Of a stretch of DNA of 64,000 nt, positions 43,696 through 52,825 are shown piece by piece. A program made the translations under genes and the position numbers. Under the pieces are notes generated by a model. The model was not told the origin of the DNA and did no database searches. It was given only the letters and a program-made list of their open reading frames with translations. The first letter of the stretch is position 1; the number at the start of each line of letters is the position of its first letter. The DNA is from Flavobacteriales bacterium (GTDB lineage Bacteria > Bacteroidota > Bacteroidia > Flavobacteriales_F > PHOS-HE28), in NCBI GenBank assembly GCA_016703005.1, contig JADJCX010000002.1, positions 186,001-250,000 of the forward strand, written 5' to 3'.

Positions 43696-45158
43696 TGAAG
43701 TTGCTCAAGGAGATCCTCTATCGCACACGTATCGAGCAAGTCGTTGGCAGCACCAACGCCGCCATCGAATACATCACGTTCGATAGCCGTGCTGTGAAAC
43801 CGCTTGCCCTCTTCGTCGCAGTGAAAGGGACCAAGAGCGACGGACACGCGTTCATCGATACCGCTGTTGCCAACGGTGCGACCGCGATCGTTTGCGAAAC
43901 GCTTCCCGAGCATTTGGTCGATGATGTGACGTACGTGCGCGTCGCCGACAGTCAGCACGCGCTGGCCATCATGGCCACCAACTTCTTCGATCATCCGAGC
44001 GGCAAGTTGAAGCTGGTGGGGATCACCGGCACCAATGGCAAGACGAGCACCGCCATGATGCTCTACCGCTTGTACCGCGCGCTCGGTTTCAAATGCGGGT
44101 TGCTGAGCACCGTCGAGATCCGCATTGGCAACAAGCTGATCCCGAGCACGCACACCACCCCCGATGCTGTGCGCATCAATGAACTGCTGGCGGAGATGGT
44201 GGCGGAGCGCTGCACGCACTGCTTCATGGAGGTGAGCAGTCACAGCGTGGTGCAGGAACGCATTACCGGATTGCAATTCGTCGTGGGCGTGTTCAGCAAC
44301 ATCACCCACGATCATCTGGACTACCACGGCACGTTCGCCGAGTACATCAGGGCCAAGAAGCGCTTCTTCGATCAGTTGCCTGAAGAGGCCATCGCCCTAG
44401 TGAATGCCGACGATGCGAACAGCGCGGTAATGGTGCAGAACACCAAAGCCCGCAAGCGCAGTTACGCGGTGCAGAGCATGGCCGACCACAAGGCCCGCAT
44501 CATCGAGAACCAGCTGATCGGTCTGCACCTCAACATAGATGGACACGATGTCTACACGCGACTGGTCGGGGCTTTTAATGCGAGCAATCTGTTGGCGGTG
44601 TACTGTGTGGCCACGGCGCTCGGCGAAACGCCCTTGCAGATCCTCACCGCGCTCAGCGACCTGGAGCCACCACGTGGCCGGTTCCAGATCGTACGCGGAA
44701 CCAGCGGTGTTATGGGCATCGTGGATTACGCCCACACTCCCGATGCACTGAAGAACGTCCTCACCACCATCCGCGATGTATGCACCGGCGATGAGAAGGT
44801 GTACACCGTGATCGGCTGCGGCGGTGATCGTGATCGTACCAAGCGGCCCATCATGGCGCGCATTGCCGCGGAGTACAGCCATGTTGCCGTGCTCACCAGC
44901 GACAATCCCCGTAGCGAGGAGCCGAACGCGATCATCGAGGAGATGAAAGCGGGGCTCTCAACAGCTGACCGCACGCGCTGCTTCACGGTGGTGGACCGGC
45001 GCGAAGCGATCGCCATGGCGTGCAATCTGGCCAAACCCGGCGATGTGGTATTGCTGGCCGGTAAGGGTCATGAGACCTATCAGGAGATCGCCGGTGTGAA
45101 ACACGATTTCGACGATGTGGCGGTGCTGAAGGAAACGCTTGAACTCCTGCACAAGTAA
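43695..45158 (+). CDS. murE: UDP-MurNAc-L-Ala-D-Glu:meso-diaminopimelate ligase
   Basis: Adds the third residue to the peptidoglycan precursor. 487 residues: GITGTNGKTS (P-loop near 112-119), central and C-terminal Mur domains, and TSDNPRSEEP. The DNPR motif is diagnostic for meso-diaminopimelate rather than lysine. A GTG at 43692 is also in frame, but the ATG at 43695 is preferred. It overlaps ftsI and mraY by single bases. Confidence 0.96.
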   Translation: MKLLKEILYRTRIEQVVGSTNAAIEYITFDSRAVKPLALFVAVKGTKSDGHAFIDTAVANGATAIVCETLPEHLVDDVTYVRVADSQHALAIMATNFFDHPSGKLKLVGITGTNGKTSTAMMLYRLYRALGFKCGLLSTVEIRIGNKLIPSTHTTPDAVRINELLAEMVAERCTHCFMEVSSHSVVQERITGLQFVVGVFSNITHDHLDYHGTFAEYIRAKKRFFDQLPEEAIALVNADDANSAVMVQNTKARKRSYAVQSMADHKARIIENQLIGLHLNIDGHDVYTRLVGAFNASNLLAVYCVATALGETPLQILTALSDLEPPRGRFQIVRGTSGVMGIVDYAHTPDALKNVLTTIRDVCTGDEKVYTVIGCGGDRDRTKRPIMARIAAEYSHVAVLTSDNPRSEEPNAIIEEMKAGLSTADRTRCFTVVDRREAIAMACNLAKPGDVVLLAGKGHETYQEIAGVKHDFDDVAVLKETLELLHK

Positions 45159-46408
45159 TGCTGTACTACCTGTTCCAGTGGCTCGATCCGTACGGCAACA
45201 TCCCCGGCAGCGGGCTGTTCAACTACATCAGTTTCCGTGCAGCACTGGCGGTGATCACTTCGTTGATCATCAGCTTCTGGTTCGGAAAAGGCATCATCAA
45301 GTTGTTGCGCCGGAAGCAAGTGGGCGAGACCGTTCGCGAACTCGGATTGGAAGGACAGAATGCCAAACAAGGCACGCCGACGATGGGCGGCCTCATCATC
45401 CTGGCCGCGATCCTTATTCCCACCCTGCTGTTCGCGCGCATCACCAACATCTACATCGTGTTGATGCTGATCACCACCGTGTGGCTTGGGGCCATCGGCT
45501 TCATCGACGACTACATCAAGGTCTTCAAGAAGGACAAGCGTGGACTTGCTGGCAAATTCAAGGTGATCGGGCAGATCGGCATCGGGCTCATCGTTGGCAT
45601 CACGGTGTATACGCACCCCGTTATCCGCACGCGTGTGGAAGTGACACCTGACGTTGCGCAGCGTGTTGAATCGGGCAGCGTGCGCACCTGGCAGGACGAT
45701 CAGGGCGCTACGCACTACATGCGCGACATGAAGATGGCCAACACCACGATACCGTTCGTGAAGGGCAACAAGTTCAACTACAGCAGTGTGCTGGTGGCGC
45801 TCGGGCTCGACCGGTCGTACACCTGGATCCTCTACATCCTTGTTGTCATCTTCATCATAACGGCCGTCAGCAACGGTGCCAACATCACCGATGGACTTGA
45901 TGGATTGGCCACGGGTGTCAGCGCGGTGCAGGTGCTCACCCTCGGTCTGCTCGCCTATGTGAGCGGTAACGTGATCTTCAGTGAGTACCTCGACATCATG
46001 TACATCCCCGACAGTGGGGAGTTGGCCGTGTATATCGGCGCGATGCTCGGTGCATGCATCGGTTTCCTGTGGTACAACGCTTACCCTGCGCAGGTCTTCA
46101 TGGGCGATACCGGCAGCCTCGCGCTGGGCGGCATCATCGCCACGCTCGCCATCCTGGTCCGCAAGGAACTGCTGATCCCCATTCTCTGCGGTGTGTTCCT
46201 GGTCGAGAACCTGAGCGTGATGCTTCAGGTGTCCTACTTCAAATACACGAAACGGAAGTACGGGGAAGGTCGCCGCATTCTGAAGATGTCGCCACTGCAC
46301 CATCACTATCAGAAGCTAGGCATCCACGAAAGCAAGATCGTTTCGCGCTTCTGGATCGTGGGCGTAGCGCTCGCTGTTCTCACCATCGTAACGCTCAAAG
46401 TGCGATGA
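45158..46408 (+). CDS. mraY: Phospho-MurNAc-pentapeptide transferase
   Basis: Transfers phospho-MurNAc-pentapeptide to undecaprenyl phosphate at the inner membrane (lipid I). 416 residues with about 10 membrane helices; GTPTMGGL, IGFIDDYIKV with the catalytic Asp pair, ANITDGLDGLA and HHHYQKLG are all present. It has the longer loop between 190 and 220 seen in Bacteroidota. Co-transcribed between murE and murD. Confidence 0.96.
   Translation: MLYYLFQWLDPYGNIPGSGLFNYISFRAALAVITSLIISFWFGKGIIKLLRRKQVGETVRELGLEGQNAKQGTPTMGGLIILAAILIPTLLFARITNIYIVLMLITTVWLGAIGFIDDYIKVFKKDKRGLAGKFKVIGQIGIGLIVGITVYTHPVIRTRVEVTPDVAQRVESGSVRTWQDDQGATHYMRDMKMANTTIPFVKGNKFNYSSVLVALGLDRSYTWILYILVVIFIITAVSNGANITDGLDGLATGVSAVQVLTLGLLAYVSGNVIFSEYLDIMYIPDSGELAVYIGAMLGACIGFLWYNAYPAQVFMGDTGSLALGGIIATLAILVRKELLIPILCGVFLVENLSVMLQVSYFKYTKRKYGEGRRILKMSPLHHHYQKLGIHESKIVSRFWIVGVALAVLTIVTLKVR
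45808..45817. repeat. CGACCGGTCG palindrome, copy inside mraY
   Basis: Same 10-mer as at 4757, 24242 and 26994, but here inside coding sequence, so it may be coincidental. Confidence 0.35.
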
Positions 46409-47739
46409 AGCGGTTGTCGATCATCGGTGCACAGGAGAGCGGCGTGGGCGCGGCCGTGCTGGCGAGTAAGCTGGGCATGGACGTGTTCGTGAGCGACGCG
46501 GGCAAGATCAAGGATGCGTACCGCGATCAGCTCAGGGCGCTCGGTATTGCTTACGAAGAAGGTGGCCACACCAAAGACCGCGTCCTAGGTGCCGATGAGA
46601 TCGTGAAAAGTCCCGGCGTGCCCGATACCGCACCGCTCGTTATGGAAGCGGTGTCGAACGGCACGAGTGTGATCAGCGAGATCGAGTTCGCCGCGCGCCA
46701 TACCACCGCGCGCATCATCGGTATCACGGGCAGCAACGGCAAAACGACCACAACGCTCTTGACCGGTCATATCCTGCGCAAGGCGGGTCTCGATGTAGCG
46801 GTAGGGGGCAACGTCGGCACCTCGTTCGCTGGACTTGTCGCGCAACGCGACTACCCGCTGTACGTGCTCGAGCTGAGCAGTTTCCAACTGGACGGCATCA
46901 AGGCGTTCCGGCCCGATATCGCCATCCTGCTCAACATCACGCCCGATCATCTGGACCGCTACGGATACAAGCTGGAGAACTACGCTGCCAGCAAGTTCCG
47001 GATCGGGATGAACCAGACCGCGCAGGATCATTTCATCCACTGCGCCGATGATCCCGAGACGATCAAGGGCTTGGCGCTGCACCCCGTGCGCGCCCGCAAG
47101 TGGCCCTTCTCCATCAAGCATTCCGTGCCGCAAGGCGGCTTCCTCGATAACGATCAACTCACCGTAACCGCAGACCAAACCACATTCCACATGCCTATAC
47201 ACAAACTCGCGCTGCAAGGGAAGCACAACGTGTACAATTCACTTGCTGCAACGATCGCAGCGCGCGTGCTCGACATCCGTAGCGAAGTGCTGCGTGAGAG
47301 CCTCAGCGATTTCCAGAACGTGGAACACCGATTGGAACGCGTGGGTACCGTGAACGGTGTTGAGTTCATCAACGACAGCAAAGCCACGAACGTGAACAGC
47401 GTGTGGTATGCGCTCGAGTGCATGGACAAGCCCGTGGTGTGGATCGTCGGTGGCCAGGACAAGGGCAACAACTATGGCGAGATCAAGGACCTGGTGAAGC
47501 AGAAAGTGAAGGCCATTGTGTGCATGGGCCTCGATAACAGCAAGATCCACAAGGCATTCAAGGATCTGGGTATTCCGATGGTGGATACGGCCAGTGCCGA
47601 GCAAGCGGTTATGCATGGCTATGACCAGGCAATGCCAGGTGATGTTGTCCTCCTGAGCCCTGCCTGCGCATCGTTCGATCTGTTCGTCAACTACGAAGAG
47701 CGTGGCCGTCGTTTCAAGAACGCCGTGAAAGCCCTCTAG
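46405..47739 (+). CDS. murD: UDP-MurNAc-L-Ala:D-glutamate ligase
   Basis: Adds D-Glu, made by MurI, to UDP-MurNAc-L-Ala. 444 residues with GSNGKTTT P-loop at 109-116, central ELSSFQLD and NITPDHLDRYG, and a C-terminal domain with FINDSKATN (Lys conserved) and SPACASFDLFVNYEERG. The ATG at 46405 overlaps the mraY stop. The next gene is a copy of this protein's C-terminal domain. Confidence 0.95.
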   Translation: MKRLSIIGAQESGVGAAVLASKLGMDVFVSDAGKIKDAYRDQLRALGIAYEEGGHTKDRVLGADEIVKSPGVPDTAPLVMEAVSNGTSVISEIEFAARHTTARIIGITGSNGKTTTTLLTGHILRKAGLDVAVGGNVGTSFAGLVAQRDYPLYVLELSSFQLDGIKAFRPDIAILLNITPDHLDRYGYKLENYAASKFRIGMNQTAQDHFIHCADDPETIKGLALHPVRARKWPFSIKHSVPQGGFLDNDQLTVTADQTTFHMPIHKLALQGKHNVYNSLAATIAARVLDIRSEVLRESLSDFQNVEHRLERVGTVNGVEFINDSKATNVNSVWYALECMDKPVVWIVGGQDKGNNYGEIKDLVKQKVKAIVCMGLDNSKIHKAFKDLGIPMVDTASAEQAVMHGYDQAMPGDVVLLSPACASFDLFVNYEERGRRFKNAVKAL

Positions 47740-47741
47740 CC

Positions 47742-48275
47742 ATGAAGGACCGCAAGACTCTCCGCACCATTGTTGAGGCCTCGCCTCGCGCCGGAATGAG
47801 CATTGCGCAGCGCTTGGTGCTTGCCCGCCAGCAGGCCTTGGCCGATGCGGCCACAGGCCCCCATCGCATGGAGTATGTGGGTACTATCAAGGGTGTCGAG
47901 TACATCAACGACAGTCGCAGTACATACTTCGATTCCACCCTCCGATCAATTGCTGAAGTCGGCAAGCGCACCATTTGGATCGTTGGCGCCAACGGCACAG
48001 AGGCGTCGCACGCTGTTCTCGCCGACCTGCTCAAGGAACATGTCGGCGCCATCGTCTTTTTCGGTCCCGACGCGGAAATCGTGACGGACTCTTTGCCGGA
48101 GAACATCGATCAGGTGTTCCATGCGCAGGAGCTGCGGACCGCCGTGTTCTTGGCGCGCGAACTGGCCACCAGTGGCGATGCCGTGCTTTTCAGTCCGGCA
48201 TGCCCCAGCGGCGACGGTTTCGCGAATTATGAAGAGCGTGGGTTCGAGTTCAAGCGCGCGTTCTATGATCTCTGA
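47742..48275 (+). CDS. Stand-alone MurD C-terminal-domain paralogue
   Basis: 177 residues. From residue about 42 it aligns throughout with the MurD C-terminal domain: GTIKGVEYINDSRSTYFDST versus GTVNGVEFINDSKATNVNSV, TIWIVGANG versus VVWIVGGQD, and FSPACPSGDGFANYEERG versus LSPACASFDLFVNYEERG. It has no N-terminal UDP-binding or central ATPase domain, so it cannot ligate alone. The MurD Lys in NDSKAT is Arg here, and SFD becomes SGD. The first 40 residues form a separate helical lead (MKDRKTLRTIVEASPRAGMS). It starts 2 bases after the murD stop with strong coding character. I infer a regulatory or binding role for D-Glu precursors or MurD; function unknown. Confidence 0.82.
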   Translation: MKDRKTLRTIVEASPRAGMSIAQRLVLARQQALADAATGPHRMEYVGTIKGVEYINDSRSTYFDSTLRSIAEVGKRTIWIVGANGTEASHAVLADLLKEHVGAIVFFGPDAEIVTDSLPENIDQVFHAQELRTAVFLARELATSGDAVLFSPACPSGDGFANYEERGFEFKRAFYDL

Positions 48276-48317
48276 GTGAAACATTGTGATCCACAGAACA
48301 GCTAACACCCGCATCCC

Positions 48318-49535
48318 GTGAAAACCTTCATCAGCCAACTGCGCGGTGATCGCACCATCTGGATGGTAGCCTTGTTCTTGGGGCTCATCAGCTTGTTGGC
48401 GGTTTATAGCAGCATATCCAGTTTGGTGGTCAAGCGGGGTGGTTCACTGCACCTCCTCTTCAAGCATGCGATGATGCTGGTGACGGGTGGCGTGATCATG
48501 TACTACGCAAGCCAATTGCGCCACACGATGTATTCCCGGTTGAGCATGTTGGGGTTTTGGCCTGTGGTCGGACTGCTTGGAATTACGCTTGTGTTCGGCA
48601 GCAACATCAACGACGCAAGCCGATGGGTGGAGATCCCCGGGATCGGCATCAGCTTCCAAACCAGTGATCTGGCCAAGGTGGTCCTTATTGTGTATTTGGC
48701 GCGTATGCTGAGCAAGCATGCGGAGGAACTACAAACCTTCCGCGGGGTCCTGTTGCGCTTGATGATCCCCATCGGTGCGGTATGCGGGTTGATCCTTCCC
48801 GCCAATTTCAGCACGGCAGCGTTGATCTTTATTGTGTGCCTCGTACTGATGTTCCTTGGGAAAGTCCCGTTGAAATGGATCGGCGCCTTGGTGGGTCTGG
48901 CCATCGGTGGTTTCGTCCTGTTGGTTGGCGCGAACGAAGCATTTGACCTTGGGGTGCTGCCGCGTGTTGAAACATGGCAAGCCCGCTTGGAGAATTTCGG
49001 AGCAGCCGATAGTGAAGGCAACTACCAAGTGGAGCATGCGGCGATAGCGATCGCGAATGGTGGCATGCTGCCATACAATGGTCCCGGTGGTGGTGAAAGC
49101 CGTAACCACCTGCCGCACCCGTACAGCGATATGATCTACGCTTTCATCATCGAGGAGTACGGCAGTATTCTCGGTGGCATCGGGTTGTTGCTGTTGTACC
49201 TCATTCTCATGCGCCGCAGCATCAAGGTGGCCGCGAAGTGCGAGAAGCCGTTCGGCGCGCTGGTGGCCGTGGGCCTCAGTTTCAACCTTGTGCTGCAAGC
49301 CATGGTGAACATGGGTGTGGCCGTTGGATTGCTGCCAACGACAGGCCAACCGTTACCGCTGGTAAGCATGGGTGGCACCAGTATCTGGTTCACTTGTTTG
49401 GCGATCGGCATCGTACTCAGTGTGAGCCGGAGCATTGAGCCACCGACCACCGAAAGCGGGACCGATGCTCCGCGTAAAGCGCGTCCCTCCACCACTTCAA
49501 CACAAGGCCATGCCGGAGAACCCGCGCTCGCTTAA
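48318..49535 (+). CDS. ftsW: Septal peptidoglycan glycosyltransferase FtsW
   Basis: Membrane protein that polymerises lipid II at the division site with FtsI. 405 residues, about 10 hydrophobic helices; ASRWVEIPGIGISFQTSDLAK, FGAADSEGNYQVEHA and TTGQPLPLVSMGGTSIW are SEDS-family signatures. The tail after the last helix is Ser/Thr/Pro rich. The end overlaps the start of murG. It follows the MurD C-domain paralogue by 42 bases. Confidence 0.94.
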   Translation: MKTFISQLRGDRTIWMVALFLGLISLLAVYSSISSLVVKRGGSLHLLFKHAMMLVTGGVIMYYASQLRHTMYSRLSMLGFWPVVGLLGITLVFGSNINDASRWVEIPGIGISFQTSDLAKVVLIVYLARMLSKHAEELQTFRGVLLRLMIPIGAVCGLILPANFSTAALIFIVCLVLMFLGKVPLKWIGALVGLAIGGFVLLVGANEAFDLGVLPRVETWQARLENFGAADSEGNYQVEHAAIAIANGGMLPYNGPGGGESRNHLPHPYSDMIYAFIIEEYGSILGGIGLLLLYLILMRRSIKVAAKCEKPFGALVAVGLSFNLVLQAMVNMGVAVGLLPTTGQPLPLVSMGGTSIWFTCLAIGIVLSVSRSIEPPTTESGTDAPRKARPSTTSTQGHAGEPALA

Positions 49536-50625
49536 CGTGATGATCAGTGGAGGTGGCACGGGTGGCCACATCTTCCCCGCGATAGCGATCGCCAATGCGA
49601 TCAAGGAGCGTGAGGCGGGTACGCAGTTCCTCTTCGTCGGTGCCGAAGGCAAAATGGAAATGGAGAAAGTTCCTGCGGCCGGTTATCGCATCGAGGGCCT
49701 TCCGATCCGCGGTTTCCAACGAAATGCATTGTGGAAGAACATCGGCCTTCCGCTGCGGTTGTTGCGCAGCATGTTGAAGGCACGCCGCCTTGTGCGCGAG
49801 TTCAAACCGCACGTGGCTGTTGGTGTCGGTGGCTATGCAAGCGGGCCTACGCTGGCTGCGGCACAACGCATGGGCGTGCCCACGTTGATCCAGGAACAGA
49901 ACAGCCACGCCGGTGCGACCAATCGCATGCTCGCACAGCGGGTGGACCGTGTGTGCGTGGCCTATGCCGGAATGGAGAAATACTTCCCGAAGGAGAAGAT
50001 CCTGCTCACCGGCAACCCCGTGCGGCAGGATGTTGTCCGCCTCACCGGCAAGCGTCCGCGCGGCATGGAGTTTTTCGGCTTTGCTGAAGGCAAGCCCGTG
50101 CTTTTCGTTACCGGTGGAAGTCTGGGTGCGCGTGGTATCAACAAGGGTATTGAAGCTGCGCTGCCACTGCTGAAGGAGAACAACATCCAAGTGATCTGGC
50201 AAACGGGCACCACGTATCTGCAACAAGCGGAAGTAGCTGTTGCGCGCCTTGGGTTTGCCGATTGCAAGGTGAGCGCCTTTGTTGCGCATATGGATCTGGC
50301 GTATGCCGTTGCGGATCTGGTCGTTGCGCGTGCAGGTGCCATCAGTGTGAGTGAATTGTGCTTGGTGAAACTGCCTGCTATCCTGGTGCCATTACCAACG
50401 GCCGCCGAGGACCACCAGACGAAGAATGCACGTGCGCTTACCGATCGTCAGGCAGCGGTTCTGGTGCGCGACGAGAACACGGAGGAGGAACTGGGCACGC
50501 GCATCATCGAGTTGATGAACGATGCAGCCGCCCGTGAACGTTTGAGTATTGCCATGGCCTCGTTGGGCATGAGCAATGCAGCCGAAGCCATCGCTGCGGA
50601 AACCATCCGGCTTGCCCGTCAATGA
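49510..50625 (+). CDS. murG: UDP-GlcNAc:lipid I GlcNAc transferase
   Basis: Makes lipid II. 371 residues with the N-terminal GGGTGGHIFPAIAIA loop, GVGGYASGPTLAA, EQNSHAGATNR, GGSLGAR, WQTG and RAGAISVSEL. The start could be the ATG at 49510 (overlapping ftsW by 26 bases) or codons at 49537/49540; 49510 keeps the usual short N-terminal extension. Followed by murC with a 4-base overlap. Confidence 0.95.
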   Translation: MPENPRSLNVMISGGGTGGHIFPAIAIANAIKEREAGTQFLFVGAEGKMEMEKVPAAGYRIEGLPIRGFQRNALWKNIGLPLRLLRSMLKARRLVREFKPHVAVGVGGYASGPTLAAAQRMGVPTLIQEQNSHAGATNRMLAQRVDRVCVAYAGMEKYFPKEKILLTGNPVRQDVVRLTGKRPRGMEFFGFAEGKPVLFVTGGSLGARGINKGIEAALPLLKENNIQVIWQTGTTYLQQAEVAVARLGFADCKVSAFVAHMDLAYAVADLVVARAGAISVSELCLVKLPAILVPLPTAAEDHQTKNARALTDRQAAVLVRDENTEEELGTRIIELMNDAAARERLSIAMASLGMSNAAEAIAAETIRLARQ

Positions 50626-51995
50626 GCACACACAACGCACATACCCTGTTCTTTATCGGCATCGGCGGCATCGGCATGAGCGGCCTTGCGCGCTATTTCC
50701 GTCGGAGCGGCGCGAACGTGGCGGGCTATGACCGCACGCCCAGCGAGATCACCGGTCAGTTGCAAGGCGAGGGCATCCACCTGATGTTCTCCGAGGACCC
50801 GCGCCTGATACCGGATGAGTTCCGGAGCGCGGATGCGAAGGATGTTCTTGTTGTGCGCACGCCAGCAGTGCCTCTGTCGAGCCCTCTGCTGAAGTATTGG
50901 CAGGATCGCGGTGCACGCATTGTCAAACGTGCGGAGTTGCTCGGGCTCATCACCATGGATCGCCGCACGGTGGCTGTTGCCGGTACACACGGCAAGACCA
51001 CCGTGAGCACCATGCTCGCTCACTTGCTGCGCGAAGGTGGTGTGCGCTGCAACGCATTCCTCGGTGGCGTCAGCGTGAACTATCGCAGCAATATCCTGCT
51101 CGACAACGATGCCGTCGTGAACGTGGTGGAAGCCGATGAGTACGACCGCAGTTTCCTGCAATTGCGTCCGAGCGAGGCCATCATCACGGCCATGGATCCC
51201 GATCACTTGGATATCTACGGAACGGCGGAGGCGATGTACGAAGCGTACGCACAGTTCGCTGCGCTCTGCACCGGTACCGTGCTTGCGCGACGTGGCCTGA
51301 GCGGCCGATTGCGCCATGCCAATGTGAAGGAGTACACCTTGATGGAGCCGAGCGATGCGTACGCCATGAACGTGCGCGTGGAGAACTCGGCGTACCACTT
51401 CGACCTGCATGCACGCGGTGTTTCGATCCCCGGGCTCACGTTGGGCATGCCCGGTCGCCACAACGTGGAGAACGCCGTTGCGGCCAGTACCATCGCTTTG
51501 GAATTGGGCGTAACCCCAGAGCGTTTAAGACAAGGACTGGCCTCCTTCAAAGGCGTCGAGCGACGCTTCGATGTCCGGTTCAAGGGCACAAAAAGCGTGT
51601 ATGTGGACGATTATGCACACCATCCGCAGGAATTGGAGGCGGCCATCCGCAGTGCGCGGGAGATGTATCCCGGCCGCTCGGTCACCGGCATTTTCCAGCC
51701 GCATCTTTTCACGCGCACCCGCGATTTTGTTGATGGATTCGCCAGTGCGTTGGCGCTATTGGACGAGTTGATCCTGCTGGAGATCTACCCGGCCCGGGAG
51801 GAGCCGATCGAGGGCATCAACAGTGCTTGGTTGTTAGAACGCGTGCCGATCGCGCGCAAAGCACTGGTGAAGAAGGAAGATTTGTTGAAGGAACTCGAAG
51901 GTCGTGGGATCGATGTGCTGATGACGCTTGGTGCAGGCGACATCGACCGCAGCGTACCCGCGATCGTGAACCTTTTGAACCAGCGCGAGCGATGA
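50622..51995 (+). CDS. murC: UDP-N-acetylmuramate:L-alanine ligase
   Basis: Adds the first amino acid of the stem peptide. 457 residues: N-terminal GIGGIGMSGLARYF, AGTHGKTTVSTMLAHLL P-loop, EADEYDRSFL, MDPDHLDIYG, and a C-terminal YVDDYAHHPQEL / IFQPHLFTRT region. The stop overlaps the ftsQ ATG. No lesion. Confidence 0.96.
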   Translation: MSTHNAHTLFFIGIGGIGMSGLARYFRRSGANVAGYDRTPSEITGQLQGEGIHLMFSEDPRLIPDEFRSADAKDVLVVRTPAVPLSSPLLKYWQDRGARIVKRAELLGLITMDRRTVAVAGTHGKTTVSTMLAHLLREGGVRCNAFLGGVSVNYRSNILLDNDAVVNVVEADEYDRSFLQLRPSEAIITAMDPDHLDIYGTAEAMYEAYAQFAALCTGTVLARRGLSGRLRHANVKEYTLMEPSDAYAMNVRVENSAYHFDLHARGVSIPGLTLGMPGRHNVENAVAASTIALELGVTPERLRQGLASFKGVERRFDVRFKGTKSVYVDDYAHHPQELEAAIRSAREMYPGRSVTGIFQPHLFTRTRDFVDGFASALALLDELILLEIYPAREEPIEGINSAWLLERVPIARKALVKKEDLLKELEGRGIDVLMTLGAGDIDRSVPAIVNLLNQRER

Positions 51996-52819
51996 GCCAG
52001 AAGCCCCAAGGGACGAAGAAGTGGTTGCGCCCGGTCGCCTATATCGGCGGCGCGGTGCTGCTGCTTACCGCCCTTGGTTTTGTTGAGGCCACGAACGACA
52101 GTGCTGTATGCAACGAGCTCGTGATCGATGTGGACGGCCGTTCGGACATGCACTTCCTGGATGCCGATGCAGTGCGCGCCCAGGTGAACGATGAGGTACC
52201 GGTGACCGGTATGGCGTTGGGTGAATTGCCGATCAAGCAGATCGAGGATCGTCTGCGCACCCTGCCTAGTGTAGCCGATGCCGACGCATATCATACGCTG
52301 GACGGGAAGCTGCACGTGCGCGTGCGCCAACGCGAGCCGATCGTTCGCGTGATCGATGCCAACGGTCACAGTTTCTACATCGACAAGGAAGGTTGGACCA
52401 TGCCGGTGAGCGACACGTGGACCGCCCGTGTGCCGGTGGCCGTGGGCAACGTGTTCGAACCGGCGACTTCCACCGGTGTGCGCAATGTGCTGGTGGCTGA
52501 CACCACTGCGCCCAACTCACGAGCAGCCTTGGTATTCAATGCCGTCCTCACGCTCAGGTCCGATCCTTTCTGGAATGCCATGATCGACCAGATCGCGGTG
52601 CTGCCCGACGGTCAATTGGAACTGATCCCGCGTGTCGGTCCGCGCCGCGTGCAAGTGGGCTTCGGCGACAAACTGCACCAACACCTCGACAAATTGAACG
52701 TGTTCTACAAGCAAGGCATAGCCAATGGCGATTGGCGCCGATACCAACGCATCGACCTGCGATTCGCCGACCAGGTGATCGCCACCAACCGCAACCCAAC
52801 CACAACGCCAACACACTGA
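51992..52819 (+). CDS. ftsQ: FtsQ-like division protein (POTRA-bearing)
   Basis: 275 residues: short cytoplasmic start, membrane helix (PVAYIGGAVLLLTALGFV), then a periplasmic POTRA-type and FtsQ region (LRTLPSVADADAYHTLDGKLHVRVRQREPIVRV). Links early and late divisome proteins. Identification is by topology, weak FtsQ similarity and position between murC and ftsA. The longer upstream frame lies inside murC and is rejected. Confidence 0.85.
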   Translation: MSQKPQGTKKWLRPVAYIGGAVLLLTALGFVEATNDSAVCNELVIDVDGRSDMHFLDADAVRAQVNDEVPVTGMALGELPIKQIEDRLRTLPSVADADAYHTLDGKLHVRVRQREPIVRVIDANGHSFYIDKEGWTMPVSDTWTARVPVAVGNVFEPATSTGVRNVLVADTTAPNSRAALVFNAVLTLRSDPFWNAMIDQIAVLPDGQLELIPRVGPRRVQVGFGDKLHQHLDKLNVFYKQGIANGDWRRYQRIDLRFADQVIATNRNPTTTPTH

Positions 52820-52825
52820 TCCATC

